In this document: positions 6,483-12,655 of the stretch, one piece after another
Position numbering within the stretch: the stretch's first letter is position 1
Layout of the letters: the number at the start of each line of letters is the position of its first letter
Assembly (NCBI GenBank): GCA_044867645.1
Contig: JBIOVI010000063.1
Location: 1 to 64,000, forward strand
DNA: 64,000 nucleotides
Direction of reading: 5' to 3'
Source: VRUE01 sp044867645
GTDB lineage: Bacteria > Actinomycetota > Thermoleophilia > Solirubrobacterales > 70-9
Position numbers and translations under genes: made by a program
Notes under the pieces: model-generated
Database searches by the model: none
What the model was told of the DNA's origin: nothing
What the model saw: the letters and a program-made list of their open reading frames with translations, nothing else

Positions 6483-8041
6483 GGCTCGGGGTCCTGGGAG
6501 TCGTTTTCGGCGTGCTGGTTCTGGCGCTGCTGGCGACTCCCGGGACTGCCTCTGCGTTCATCGGTGAAAGCGTCGTGCTCAACCCCGCCAAAACCGACCT
6601 GACGGGACCGGCGAAAACGATCTTGACTAACCCAACGTTTCTTCCGGAGACGACTGATGGAGCGGCAGCACTTGGCGGGGTCGCGGAGGAGTCGGCCGCA
6701 GCGGGAGTCTTTGAGGGGGCGGGCATCTTGCCCGCACTTGCGTCGGTTGTGTCGTTTGGAGTCGGCACGGTGATCGGCTCTGAGATTTGCAAAGTGATCG
6801 GCATCGAAGGGTGCTGGTATTTCGGTTCCGAAGGAGCCGACCCGGCGACTGGTGTTGCGGAATACCATTGGAATTGGATAGGCGCTGGCGAAGGTAAATA
6901 CCCGTTCAACTGGTACTGGTCGCGTGGTGAAGCGGGCTACAAGTACGGATCGGGGGCGAAAAGCGCCTGCGGGAACGTGATTCCAGGTGGCATGAGCCTT
7001 TTCGATGCTACTGGCGGGAATACGGCGTGCGGGGTCGGCGAAAAAATCCCGACGCCGAACGGTCTCCCGTGGCGGTGGGCAATGGAGAATCGTGTGCTCG
7101 ACTATCACGCCGTGGATGACCCGGGCACTTCGAACTACGCCTACACGGCTCCCTCGAATTGGTCGGAAAAACTGGCGAAACAGTTGAAAGAACACTCCGG
7201 GGACGCGGCCGGGCGTGTCGGGCAGAAGATCGCATCCAAAATCGGAGGTTCAGGCGTGTCTGACCCGTACCCGCACAAAGTCACGATCCCTTCTTGCAGC
7301 GGTGAGTCGTGGATCGAATGCAAAGGCGACCTTGAAGAACTCGAACTGGTGCCGGAACGTGTGGAGCTCGACTGGTCGGATGCCCATCTGGACCTCGCGC
7401 CTGACGAGGTCGTTGAACTCGATCCGGCTCCGTCGACGAAAGTCGAGGTACCGAGTGAATCGGCGGTCGTCGTCACTACCAACCCTGATGACGCCGGGAT
7501 GCCGATCGTCGTTCCTCAGCCCGAACCAGGGGAGACCTACAGCCATTACGCGGCGCGCCTGAACTCGGGGCTCTCTCCCGAACGTCACGATCTGGAGGCT
7601 GCTTTCGTCTCGCCCTCAACCGGGCCGAACGGAGTTGTCTCGGTCCAGCCCGAGCCGGAGACCAGGCTGGACCCTTCAACGACGCACAAAGTCGATGTGT
7701 CGACCAACCCAGCGGACGCCCCGATGGTGGCCGCCCCCTGGTCGCCGCCGTCGATCCCGTCGATCAGCATGGCACCCCTGACGACCCTGGGCAGTCCGTG
7801 CTCTGTTTTCCCCTTCGGCTTGCTCTGCTGGCTCGGTGAAGGACTTGCTCAGTTCAACACCGCAGGCGTTTGTCCGCACGCGGCGGTCCCCGTCAACGAC
7901 GAGGCCGATTTTGAACTCACCTTGTGTGGTGAAACCTCCGACCAGGTGATGGGGTACGTGCGGCCGGCGTTGCTCCTGGTCTTCATTGTCGGTTGCGGCT
8001 TCTTGTTCGCAAAGGCGACGAAGGCGATCGGCGGCGACTGA
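6449..8041 (+). CDS. Adsorption / minor coat protein (pIII-like)
   Basis: 530 residues. The best start is ATG 6449, inside the coat gene's end: it gives a full signal peptide (basic start with 'RHLRLG', hydrophobic core, 'TPGTASA' cleavage). A Gly/Tyr/Trp-rich exported domain with paired cysteines (about residues 60-290) is followed by a long acidic, Pro-rich linker and a C-terminal domain with further cysteines ('CSVFPFGLLCWLGEG') and one membrane anchor ('ALLLVFIVGCGFLF') plus a basic tail. This is the plan of pIII: receptor-binding domains, flexible linker, anchor. The receptor is unknown. It overlaps the coat gene by 34 bases and the next gene by one. Confidence 0.75.
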   Translation: MDHQAGSFRHLRLGVLGVVFGVLVLALLATPGTASAFIGESVVLNPAKTDLTGPAKTILTNPTFLPETTDGAAALGGVAEESAAAGVFEGAGILPALASVVSFGVGTVIGSEICKVIGIEGCWYFGSEGADPATGVAEYHWNWIGAGEGKYPFNWYWSRGEAGYKYGSGAKSACGNVIPGGMSLFDATGGNTACGVGEKIPTPNGLPWRWAMENRVLDYHAVDDPGTSNYAYTAPSNWSEKLAKQLKEHSGDAAGRVGQKIASKIGGSGVSDPYPHKVTIPSCSGESWIECKGDLEELELVPERVELDWSDAHLDLAPDEVVELDPAPSTKVEVPSESAVVVTTNPDDAGMPIVVPQPEPGETYSHYAARLNSGLSPERHDLEAAFVSPSTGPNGVVSVQPEPETRLDPSTTHKVDVSTNPADAPMVAAPWSPPSIPSISMAPLTTLGSPCSVFPFGLLCWLGEGLAQFNTAGVCPHAAVPVNDEADFELTLCGETSDQVMGYVRPALLLVFIVGCGFLFAKATKAIGGD

Positions 8042-8337
8042 TGCTCACGCTGCTCTCCGACATCTGGCACGGCATCCTCGATATTCCGTACCTCGTGGTC
8101 GCCCTTCTGGTCGAATCGATCAATGGCTGGATTCTGATCCTGGCGGCGATTGTCTCGGCCATCCTGGCCGTGCTCCCGAGCTTCCCGAGCATCCCTACTC
8201 TTGACGGTGACATTTTGGCTGGCGTCGCCTGGTTCCTGCCGATCAGCGCGATGCTGGCTGTGTTTTCCACGTTCGTGGGGGCCTTCGTCATCTGGCTTGG
8301 CGTCTCGGCGGCCCTTCGCTGGGGGAAGATGTTGTGA
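8041..8337 (+). CDS. pVI-like minor coat protein (DUF2523-like)
   Basis: 98 residues with three hydrophobic helices: 'IPYLVVALLVESINGWILILAAIVSA', then a Pro-rich turn ('LPSFPSIPTL'), and 'LPISAMLAVFSTFVGAFVIWLGV' before a basic C-terminus. Size, topology and position directly between the pIII-like gene and the Zot gene match the pVI/DUF2523 proteins of filamentous phages, which cap the virion with pIII and help release it from the membrane. ATG 8041 shares a base with the preceding stop (TGATG), so translation is coupled. Confidence 0.72.
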   Translation: MLTLLSDIWHGILDIPYLVVALLVESINGWILILAAIVSAILAVLPSFPSIPTLDGDILAGVAWFLPISAMLAVFSTFVGAFVIWLGVSAALRWGKML

Positions 8338-8459
8338 GCCGGTCAGAGCGGCTCAGGGATGGCCTGGCGGCCTTTCTCGGCCGACGGGTTCGTGGCGTCG
8401 TCACCCTTCTCGTGTTGTTTGTGCTGCTGGGTCAGTTAGCGAAGGCGGCCCTCGGGTGA
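8334..8459 (+). CDS. 41-residue phage membrane protein
   Basis: GTG 8334 overlaps the stop of the pVI-like gene (GTGA) and the frame ends at TGA 8457-8459. A basic N-terminal half ('SERLRDGLAAFLGRRVRG') precedes one hydrophobic helix ('VVTLLVLFVLLGQLA'). Gene overlaps on both sides strongly suggest it is translated. Tiny single-helix proteins here could be pVII/pIX-type end proteins or a partner of the Zot ATPase, which lacks its own membrane segment. The function is inferred only. Confidence 0.6.
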   Translation: MSRSERLRDGLAAFLGRRVRGVVTLLVLFVLLGQLAKAALG

Positions 8460-8584
8460 GATGGATCGTGGCCATGGTGCTGGCGGCCGTCGCTGGCTCG
8501 ATCGCATACAGCCTCGGGGCCGGTCCCGAGGTTGCCTACGTGGTGAGGTCTATCGTCCGCCATCTTGCCGGGGGGTACGGGTGA
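8456..8584 (+). CDS. 42-residue phage membrane protein
   Basis: GTG 8456 overlaps the preceding stop (GTGA); its own TGA (8582-8584) overlaps the Zot start. One hydrophobic segment ('WIVAMVLAAVAGSIAYSLG') is followed by a short amphipathic tail ('EVAYVVRSIVRHLAGG'). With the previous gene it forms a pair of single-helix proteins placed immediately before the assembly ATPase. Roles as minor end-cap proteins or as a membrane tether for Zot are both possible. Confidence 0.6.
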   Translation: MRWIVAMVLAAVAGSIAYSLGAGPEVAYVVRSIVRHLAGGYG

Positions 8585-9438
8585 TACGTCTTGTCACCGG
8601 TCCGCTCGGGACCGGCAAGAGCTACTACGGCACCAGGAAGGCGGCTCAGGCCATCCGAGAAGGCAAGATGGTCGCGACCAACTTCGATCTCGTGCCCGAC
8701 TGGATTGACCAGGTCGTTCGCCATGGTCGTCTCAGGAAGAACAGTCGCAAGGTCAACGCTCGCGCGGACCGGTTTTCGAGGAGGTACATCCGCATCGAGA
8801 CGATGCAGGAACTGATGCAGCTTCGGGTTCGCCCGGAGCCTCCTTGGGCGAAGGAGATTGAACCTGGCAAGTGGCAATTGCGGGAAGGCGTTCTCGTCGT
8901 GATCCTCGATGAGGCGCACCGCTGGATGAATGCTCGTAGTTGGTCCCGAGAGGGCCGCGAAGAATTGCTCGAATTCTTCGCACTGGCACGGAAGATGGGG
9001 ATGGAGGTTTACCTGATCGCTCAGCGGGCCGAGAACCTCGACGTCCAGGTGCGCGAGCTGTTCGAGGACCACATCAAGCTCACCAACCTTCGCCGATCAG
9101 CGCGACTCATGGGGATTCCCGTGATCCCGTTCAACTATTTCATTGCGGGCTGGCGCAACCACGCCTACCCAGACGAGGTCGTGAAGACCGAGCGCTACAG
9201 ACTCGGCTGGGAGAAGAGGCTCTACGACACGATGGACACCGTCAGCTTCACGGAGGGCTCGAAGGGCGGTGGCGGCCTGTACCTGCCGCGAGACGAGTCC
9301 GACGCCCTGATCGGAGATGCAGCGGCGGACGGCGCGTCAGCGCCGTCGCCCCTCGCCCCGCCGGCCGCCGGCGGATCGGTCGCGGATGACGCTGCCGACC
9401 CGGGCGAGAGGCCGTCGGTCCCAGACCCAGCGTTGTGA
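8581..9438 (+). CDS. Zot / pI-type virion assembly ATPase
   Basis: 285 residues from GTG 8581, coupled to the previous stop. Walker A 'GPLGTGKS' is at residues 7-14, Walker B 'LVVILDEAHRWMN' at about 106-118, then 'LARKMGMEVYLIAQRAENLD', which is the typical ATPase core of the Zot family (named after the Vibrio phage protein but basically the filamentous-phage export motor pI). The C-terminal 50 residues are Gly/Ala/Pro-rich and disordered. Unlike classical pI/Zot there is no transmembrane helix and no extracytoplasmic domain, so membrane attachment probably depends on a partner. This is the most diagnostic gene of the prophage. Confidence 0.88.
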   Translation: MIRLVTGPLGTGKSYYGTRKAAQAIREGKMVATNFDLVPDWIDQVVRHGRLRKNSRKVNARADRFSRRYIRIETMQELMQLRVRPEPPWAKEIEPGKWQLREGVLVVILDEAHRWMNARSWSREGREELLEFFALARKMGMEVYLIAQRAENLDVQVRELFEDHIKLTNLRRSARLMGIPVIPFNYFIAGWRNHAYPDEVVKTERYRLGWEKRLYDTMDTVSFTEGSKGGGGLYLPRDESDALIGDAAADGASAPSPLAPPAAGGSVADDAADPGERPSVPDPAL

Positions 9439-9511
9439 CATCCCAGGATAATGGTGACCAAGAAAGTCAACAAATGCGGTGGAGGAGCAGGGTCCTCTAA
9501 CAGCCCATCTG

Positions 9512-9527
9512 GTCTCAAATATGAGAC
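9512..9527. promoter_or_regulatory. Palindromic operator candidate upstream of rep
   Basis: GTCTCA-AATA-TGAGAC is a perfect 6-bp inverted repeat ending 18 bases before the rep start, in the only sizeable gap (9439-9545) between the assembly genes and rep. It is a natural site for one of the prophage's two winged-helix regulators to repress replication. Confidence 0.5.
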
Positions 9528-9545
9528 AGGGCTAGGGAAGACTTT

Positions 9546-10511
9546 GTGATCGACGCGGCGGGGGTGGATACCTGGTCGGTCTGCTGGTACTTGCCGGAGG
9601 AAGGCCCGGCGCATCGAGCAATGGAGGCAATGGCGACCGAGCGCGCAGCACGCAGCTTTCTTCTCCCAGAACCGGTCGAGGGGCATCGTGTCGGCTGGTT
9701 CCCTGGGAGCAGGATGATGTTCGCCGAGGGGCATCCGATACCCGGAGCTTTGGCGCCAGCTGTGGGTCTGCCGGCAGCACTGAATCGCCTTACACATGCT
9801 CTCGCTGATCGCGGCCTTCAAGTGCCCGATCAGGAGTGCCGTTTTGGCTGGAGCAAGGGCCTCCATGGTGTTCGGCGTCTCGACGCCACTGTTGATCTGC
9901 GGTTCGATTCTCCAGCCGAGGGCCTCGCGGCGCTGGCAGGGGTGGCAGCCCTGCCGCTTCCGCGAATGAAAACGCAGGTAATGCGAGAGGTTGGCGGTCG
10001 GCGCGTCGAGACGGTCTATTTCCGAGGAACGAGCGGTAAGAGGGTGCTCGGTAGGTGGTATGACAAGGGCATCGAGAGCGGCGACGCTGTGCGAGGCCTG
10101 CATGTTCGGCCTGAGGATCAGCGTCGCTTCTCTAAAGACACGAGACCAACGGTCGAGGAGGTTGCATCTACGACTTATGTTCGGGATGCTTTCGTGCGAA
10201 GATTCGAACCACTCTGGCGAGCGGCAAAGGGGGTCAAGGTGGGTGGCGTGGTCGAGTTAGCGCACCGGTTGGCGGAGCTTCAAGATGACGGCGTGATAAC
10301 GGCGGCGGAAGCTAAGCGGATCGCCGGGCATCTTGTTCTTGATTCGATCGACGCACATCGCCAGTCACGCTCGCAGTGCTACAAGGACAGGGCGGCGGCG
10401 CGCCGTCATGGGCTCGTCCTTGCAGATGGCGTGCTGGACGAGGTCGAGGTTGATCTAGGGGATGTGCTTGAGCATGCGCTTGATTCAGATCTCTGGGGCT
10501 GTCAGGGCTAA
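9546..10511 (+). CDS. Replication initiator (Rep_trans / phage rolling-circle type)
   Basis: 321 residues from GTG 9546. Features that recall Rep_trans initiators (CTX phage RstA, plasmid Rep) are the paired-acid strand 'RRLDATVDLRFD' (about 117-128), the tyrosine motif 'LGRWYDKGIESG' (about 169-180) and 'VRPEDQRRFSKDTRPTVEEV'. The family nicks the double-strand origin through a tyrosine and starts rolling-circle replication. The gene sits between a palindromic operator and a block of strong hairpins, where an origin would be expected. Integrated alone without an integrase, it would drive replication only after excision or from the integrated copy. Confidence 0.78.
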   Translation: MIDAAGVDTWSVCWYLPEEGPAHRAMEAMATERAARSFLLPEPVEGHRVGWFPGSRMMFAEGHPIPGALAPAVGLPAALNRLTHALADRGLQVPDQECRFGWSKGLHGVRRLDATVDLRFDSPAEGLAALAGVAALPLPRMKTQVMREVGGRRVETVYFRGTSGKRVLGRWYDKGIESGDAVRGLHVRPEDQRRFSKDTRPTVEEVASTTYVRDAFVRRFEPLWRAAKGVKVGGVVELAHRLAELQDDGVITAAEAKRIAGHLVLDSIDAHRQSRSQCYKDRAAARRHGLVLADGVLDEVEVDLGDVLEHALDSDLWGCQG

Positions 10512-10606
10512 CTTGAGTTAGCTGACCTTTCGGGGCTTCCTTTGCTCCACGGGATTTAGCGTAAAGGTGGGGGGGTGGCTCTAGGGTTCTGAGGCCGGCC
10601 CCCTGT

Positions 10607-10640
10607 CCCTCAGCGAGGCACCTCTCATACTCGCTGAGGG
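10607..10640. repeat. 11-bp perfect hairpin
   Basis: CCCTCAGCGAG (10607-10617) pairs with CTCGCTGAGGG (10630-10640) across a 12-base loop. No T-run follows directly. Candidate packaging signal or minus-strand origin; with the next hairpin it makes a double-hairpin block. Confidence 0.7.
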
Positions 10641-10652
10641 GTACCGGCACAA

Positions 10653-10696
10653 GGGCGCGGGCGGTTTCCGATACGGCCGCCCGCGCCCACTTTTTT
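10653..10696 (+). terminator. Rho-independent terminator after rep
   Basis: GGGCGCGGGCGG (10653-10664) pairs perfectly with CCGCCCGCGCCC (10677-10688) around a 12-base loop, then a run of six T (10691-10696). This is the strongest terminator-like structure in the prophage. It lies about 140 bases after rep and before the regulator module, and may double as a packaging or origin hairpin in the single-stranded genome. Confidence 0.8.
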
Positions 10697-10697
10697 G

Positions 10698-10757
10698 TCA
10701 GCCGGACTTCATGATCTGGAGCATTGGAACGACACGTTTCGTCTGGAGCATGCCCAT
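10698..10757 (-). CDS. Possible 19-residue antisense peptide with strong Shine-Dalgarno
   Basis: On the minus strand GGGAGGAGGTGATC (10761-10774), near-perfectly complementary to the 16S rRNA 3' end, is followed after 7 bases by ATG 10757 and a 19-codon frame ('MGMLQTKRVVPMLQIMKSG'), ending just before the terminator hairpin. Such a strong site is unlikely to be neutral, but the peptide is too short to judge. It could be a regulatory leader or counter-transcript. Confidence 0.3.
   Translation of the reverse strand: MGMLQTKRVVPMLQIMKSG
10715..10751. repeat. TCTGGAGCAT direct repeats
   Basis: Exact copies at 10715-10724 and 10742-10751, 27 bases apart; the 8-base core recurs inverted as ATGCTCCA at 10834-10841. 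Two phased copies plus an inverted one suggest binding sites for Rep or a regulator. They also encode the 'MLQ' repeats of the minus-strand 19-residue frame. Confidence 0.5.
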
Positions 10758-10951
10758 GGCGATCACCTCCTCCCATTAATTCGCTCAAGCTGCCGCCCTG
10801 CTCGGCAGGTGCGGCGCCAGGTGCTCGTGAACAATGCTCCAAAGCGCTTTGACCGGTCAGTTCCAAATGCCGCAAAATGCGAGGAACTCACTCAGTATTT
10901 GGTTAACTACTCGGCGTTTCAGCATCCAATCCGTTTATTGAGGAGGCCGCC

Positions 10952-11041
10952 GTGGTTCCTAAAAAAAGGGCAAGGCGAGGAAGGTCCGGGGTCAAGGGCG
11001 GCCGGAGAATGAAGCGAGTGCCCGGGGAGGCCCTAAGTTGA
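10952..11041 (+). CDS. 29-residue highly basic phage peptide
   Basis: GTG 10952 has GAGGAGG (about 10939-10945) upstream; the frame ends in TGA 11039-11041, overlapping the TTG start of the following regulator (TTGA). The peptide begins 'PKKRARRGRSG' after its first residues and carries eleven Arg/Lys in 29 residues. It may bind DNA or RNA, or simply couple translation to the regulator gene. Strong ribosome-binding site and overlap support expression. Confidence 0.45.
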   Translation: MVPKKRARRGRSGVKGGRRMKRVPGEALS

Positions 11042-11748
11042 GTCAACGCGGAGAGACGAAGAAGGCGAGGGATCGGGCAGAGGGTCTTATTGACCCGAAC
11101 TTGAATGTGGTCGTTAAAGATCCGCTGCGAGTCCAGATTCTGGCTATCGCGATCCAACGCTCAATCAGTCCCAGCGAATTTTCTAGAGAGTCGGGTTGCC
11201 CCTTAAACACGACTTCCTACCACTTCAAGGTCCTTCTGAAGCATGGCTTTATTGAGCTTGTGGACCACGTGCAAGTTCGCGGGGCGACTAAGCACATGTA
11301 CCGGGCCACCAAAAGCGGCTTTATTAGCGATAAGGACTGGGGCCAGGTCGCACAGGCTGTTCGACCTGGCATTGCCGGAGCAATCTTGCAGGACTTCAAT
11401 GCACGTGTTGTCCAATCGATGGAGAGCGGCTCCTTTTACTCACGAGATGACGCCTGCATGTTTTGGATGCCGCTCGCCCTTGACGAGCATACGTGGCCGA
11501 AGTTTGTAGAGATGCTGTCTTGGGCAATCGCGGAAGCCAAAGAGTTCGAGGTTGAGACGGTAAAACGCCGAGCCGATGGGAAGGAGGACTCCTGCATTCC
11601 CGTGACTTTCGCCATTGCTGGTTTCGAGTCGCCTACTGCGGCAGAAGTCAAGGCCAAAGGCAAGTCGAAGGCCAAGCGGAAGCGATCCCGTGCCACAAGG
11701 AAGGATAATCGTGAGGGTCGGCGTAGGCAGAAACCAGGCCGGACGTGA
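11038..11748 (+). CDS. Winged-helix regulator (ArsR-like HTH) with basic tail
   Basis: 236 residues from TTG 11038, with GGGGAGG upstream. An ArsR-type winged helix lies at about residues 28-90: 'DPLRVQILAIAI', the recognition region 'SPSEFSRESGCPLNTTSYHFKVLLKHGFIE' (split here by the fold) and a basic wing. A middle domain of about 90 residues of unknown role and a very basic tail ('KAKGKSKAKRKRSRATRKD') follow. It probably controls phage genes, for example through the palindrome before rep. It overlaps the second regulator by four bases, so the two are made together. Confidence 0.72.
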   Translation: MSQRGETKKARDRAEGLIDPNLNVVVKDPLRVQILAIAIQRSISPSEFSRESGCPLNTTSYHFKVLLKHGFIELVDHVQVRGATKHMYRATKSGFISDKDWGQVAQAVRPGIAGAILQDFNARVVQSMESGSFYSRDDACMFWMPLALDEHTWPKFVEMLSWAIAEAKEFEVETVKRRADGKEDSCIPVTFAIAGFESPTAAEVKAKGKSKAKRKRSRATRKDNREGRRRQKPGRT

Positions 11749-12014
11749 GTTCGCTCCGATCAGTCATTCGTCACGATGTTCGCCTGGATATCCTTTCCTG
11801 CCTTCTGGCCGGGGAGCCTTTGAAAATCGCTGATTTGAGCGACAGGCTTAGTTGCTCCCAGCGAGTCGTCACCCATCACGTCAGGGTCCTCAGCGTGGCG
11901 GGGCTTTTGGCCCGAACCTTTGCCCGTAGGGGACAGAAACCGACCTACGTAACTTGTCTCGATGGGCACCCCGATTGGATCTCACGAGCCATTAGGGATC
12001 GTCGCTCCCGCTGA
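11745..12014 (+). CDS. Small winged-helix regulator (ArsR-like)
   Basis: 89 residues, GTG 11745 overlapping the previous stop (GTGA). It is nearly a bare winged helix: 'RHDVRLDILSCLLAGEPLKIADLS', then 'SCSQRVVTHHVRVLSVAGLLA' as recognition helix, and a short wing ('RRGQKPTYV'). It lacks metal-binding cysteine pairs of metal-sensing ArsR. Two related regulators in tandem suggest a lysogeny switch or a hetero-oligomeric repressor. Confidence 0.68.
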   Translation: MSSLRSVIRHDVRLDILSCLLAGEPLKIADLSDRLSCSQRVVTHHVRVLSVAGLLARTFARRGQKPTYVTCLDGHPDWISRAIRDRRSR

Positions 12015-12042
12015 GAGGATTTGTCTACACTGCATTTGACTC

Positions 12043-12117
12043 ATGGGCATTGAGATCATCGCCGTTCGCTACGGCTGCGACTGGATCGAAAGGAGTCAAG
12101 GTGGCGGGAGCAATTGA
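12043..12117 (+). CDS. Possible 24-residue peptide related to the zinc-motif protein N-terminus
   Basis: ATG 12043 to TGA 12115-12117. The start 'IEIIAVRYGCDW' resembles 'FEVVAVRWSCWAC' of the gene at 12193, as if it were a truncated duplicate. It overlaps the small membrane gene at 12101 in another frame and has no clear ribosome-binding site, so it may be a relic. Confidence 0.25.
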   Translation: MGIEIIAVRYGCDWIERSQGGGSN

Positions 12118-12187
12118 GTTGGCCGTCTTTTTGGTCGTCGTCGGCTGCGTCGTTCTTGGCGTTGTTCAAGCTGCTTCTCTCGGCTGA
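12101..12187 (+). CDS. 28-residue phage membrane protein (pVII/pIX-like size)
   Basis: AAAGGAG (12089-12095) lies 5 bases before GTG 12101. The peptide is one hydrophobic helix ('IELAVFLVVVGCVVLGVVQA') with very short ends. Length and composition match the roughly 30-residue end-cap proteins pVII and pIX of filamentous phages, although those usually sit beside the coat gene. The strong ribosome-binding site makes translation likely. Confidence 0.55.
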   Translation: MAGAIELAVFLVVVGCVVLGVVQAASLG

Positions 12188-12192
12188 GTCGC

Positions 12193-12510
12193 TTGTCCTT
12201 CGAGGTCGTCGCTGTTCGCTGGTCGTGCTGGGCCTGCGAGGCCACAGCCATTACCGCTCCGGGGCAATTGCCGGATGGCTGGTTCGAGTGGCCAGCGCCG
12301 CCGTGGCGGGCTCATCACCAGTCGCGCCACGCTTGCCCGGATCACTCAGCCGACGCTCGGCAGATTCACCATCGGCAGTGGTCAGCGCAGCTAGGCCGTA
12401 CGCATGCTGTCTCGGTCCAGGAGTACGAGGCTGCAAAGGTTGCATTGCAGCACGCAACCTTTCTGCTAGATCGCCTCAAGTTCAGCGGCGGGCGAACCGG
12501 TGACGGGTAA
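12193..12510 (+). CDS. Small protein with Cys/His zinc-type motif
   Basis: 105 residues from TTG 12193, five bases after the previous stop. 'WSCWACEAT' then 'LPDGWFEW' and 'HACPDHS' give a C-x2-C...C-x2-H arrangement typical of the small zinc-ribbon proteins widespread in actinobacteria and their phages. A short helical tail ('SVQEYEAAKVALQHATFLLD') follows. It is the last phage gene before attR. Function unknown; a DNA- or protein-binding accessory role is plausible. Confidence 0.5.
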   Translation: MSFEVVAVRWSCWACEATAITAPGQLPDGWFEWPAPPWRAHHQSRHACPDHSADARQIHHRQWSAQLGRTHAVSVQEYEAAKVALQHATFLLDRLKFSGGRTGDG

Positions 12511-12654
12511 GCGTGAATCAGACCGTAGCCACCGGCTCGCCCGCCGCTGTGGTGGCTATTGTCGTCTCGCGGTCGGCGTGAACTCGGCCTTCGAAGCAGG
12601 AAGCCCTAATTTTCGGTAGGTCAGGCGTGGACTTTTAGGCCGAAATCTCCTGAC
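12511..12654. other. Right-end noncoding region of prophage
   Basis: Carries the second copy of GCGTGAATCAGACC (12511-12524) and an 8-bp inverted repeat TAGCCACC (12526-12533) / GGTGGCTA (12551-12558). Joined to the left end in the excised circle it makes a noncoding region of about 290 bases around attP, with hairpins on both sides. Confidence 0.5.
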
Positions 12655-12655
12655 A

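Larger units (their letters stand above)
10512..11037. other. Hairpin-rich noncoding region after rep (candidate phage intergenic region)
   Basis: 526 bases mostly without a convincing long gene. It contains two very stable hairpins (10607-10640 and 10653-10688), the second ending in a T-run, a pair of TCTGGAGCAT direct repeats, and only tiny frames (10698-10757 minus, 10952-11041 plus). Filamentous phages keep the packaging signal and replication origins in such a hairpin-rich gap, so this is the prime candidate here. Confidence 0.5.

Noticed and set aside
10695..11012. 105-residue plus-strand frame in the prophage hairpin region
   Set aside because: It starts just after the terminator T-run, has no ribosome-binding site and no hydrophobic or domain pattern. 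The smaller basic frame at 10952 is better supported.
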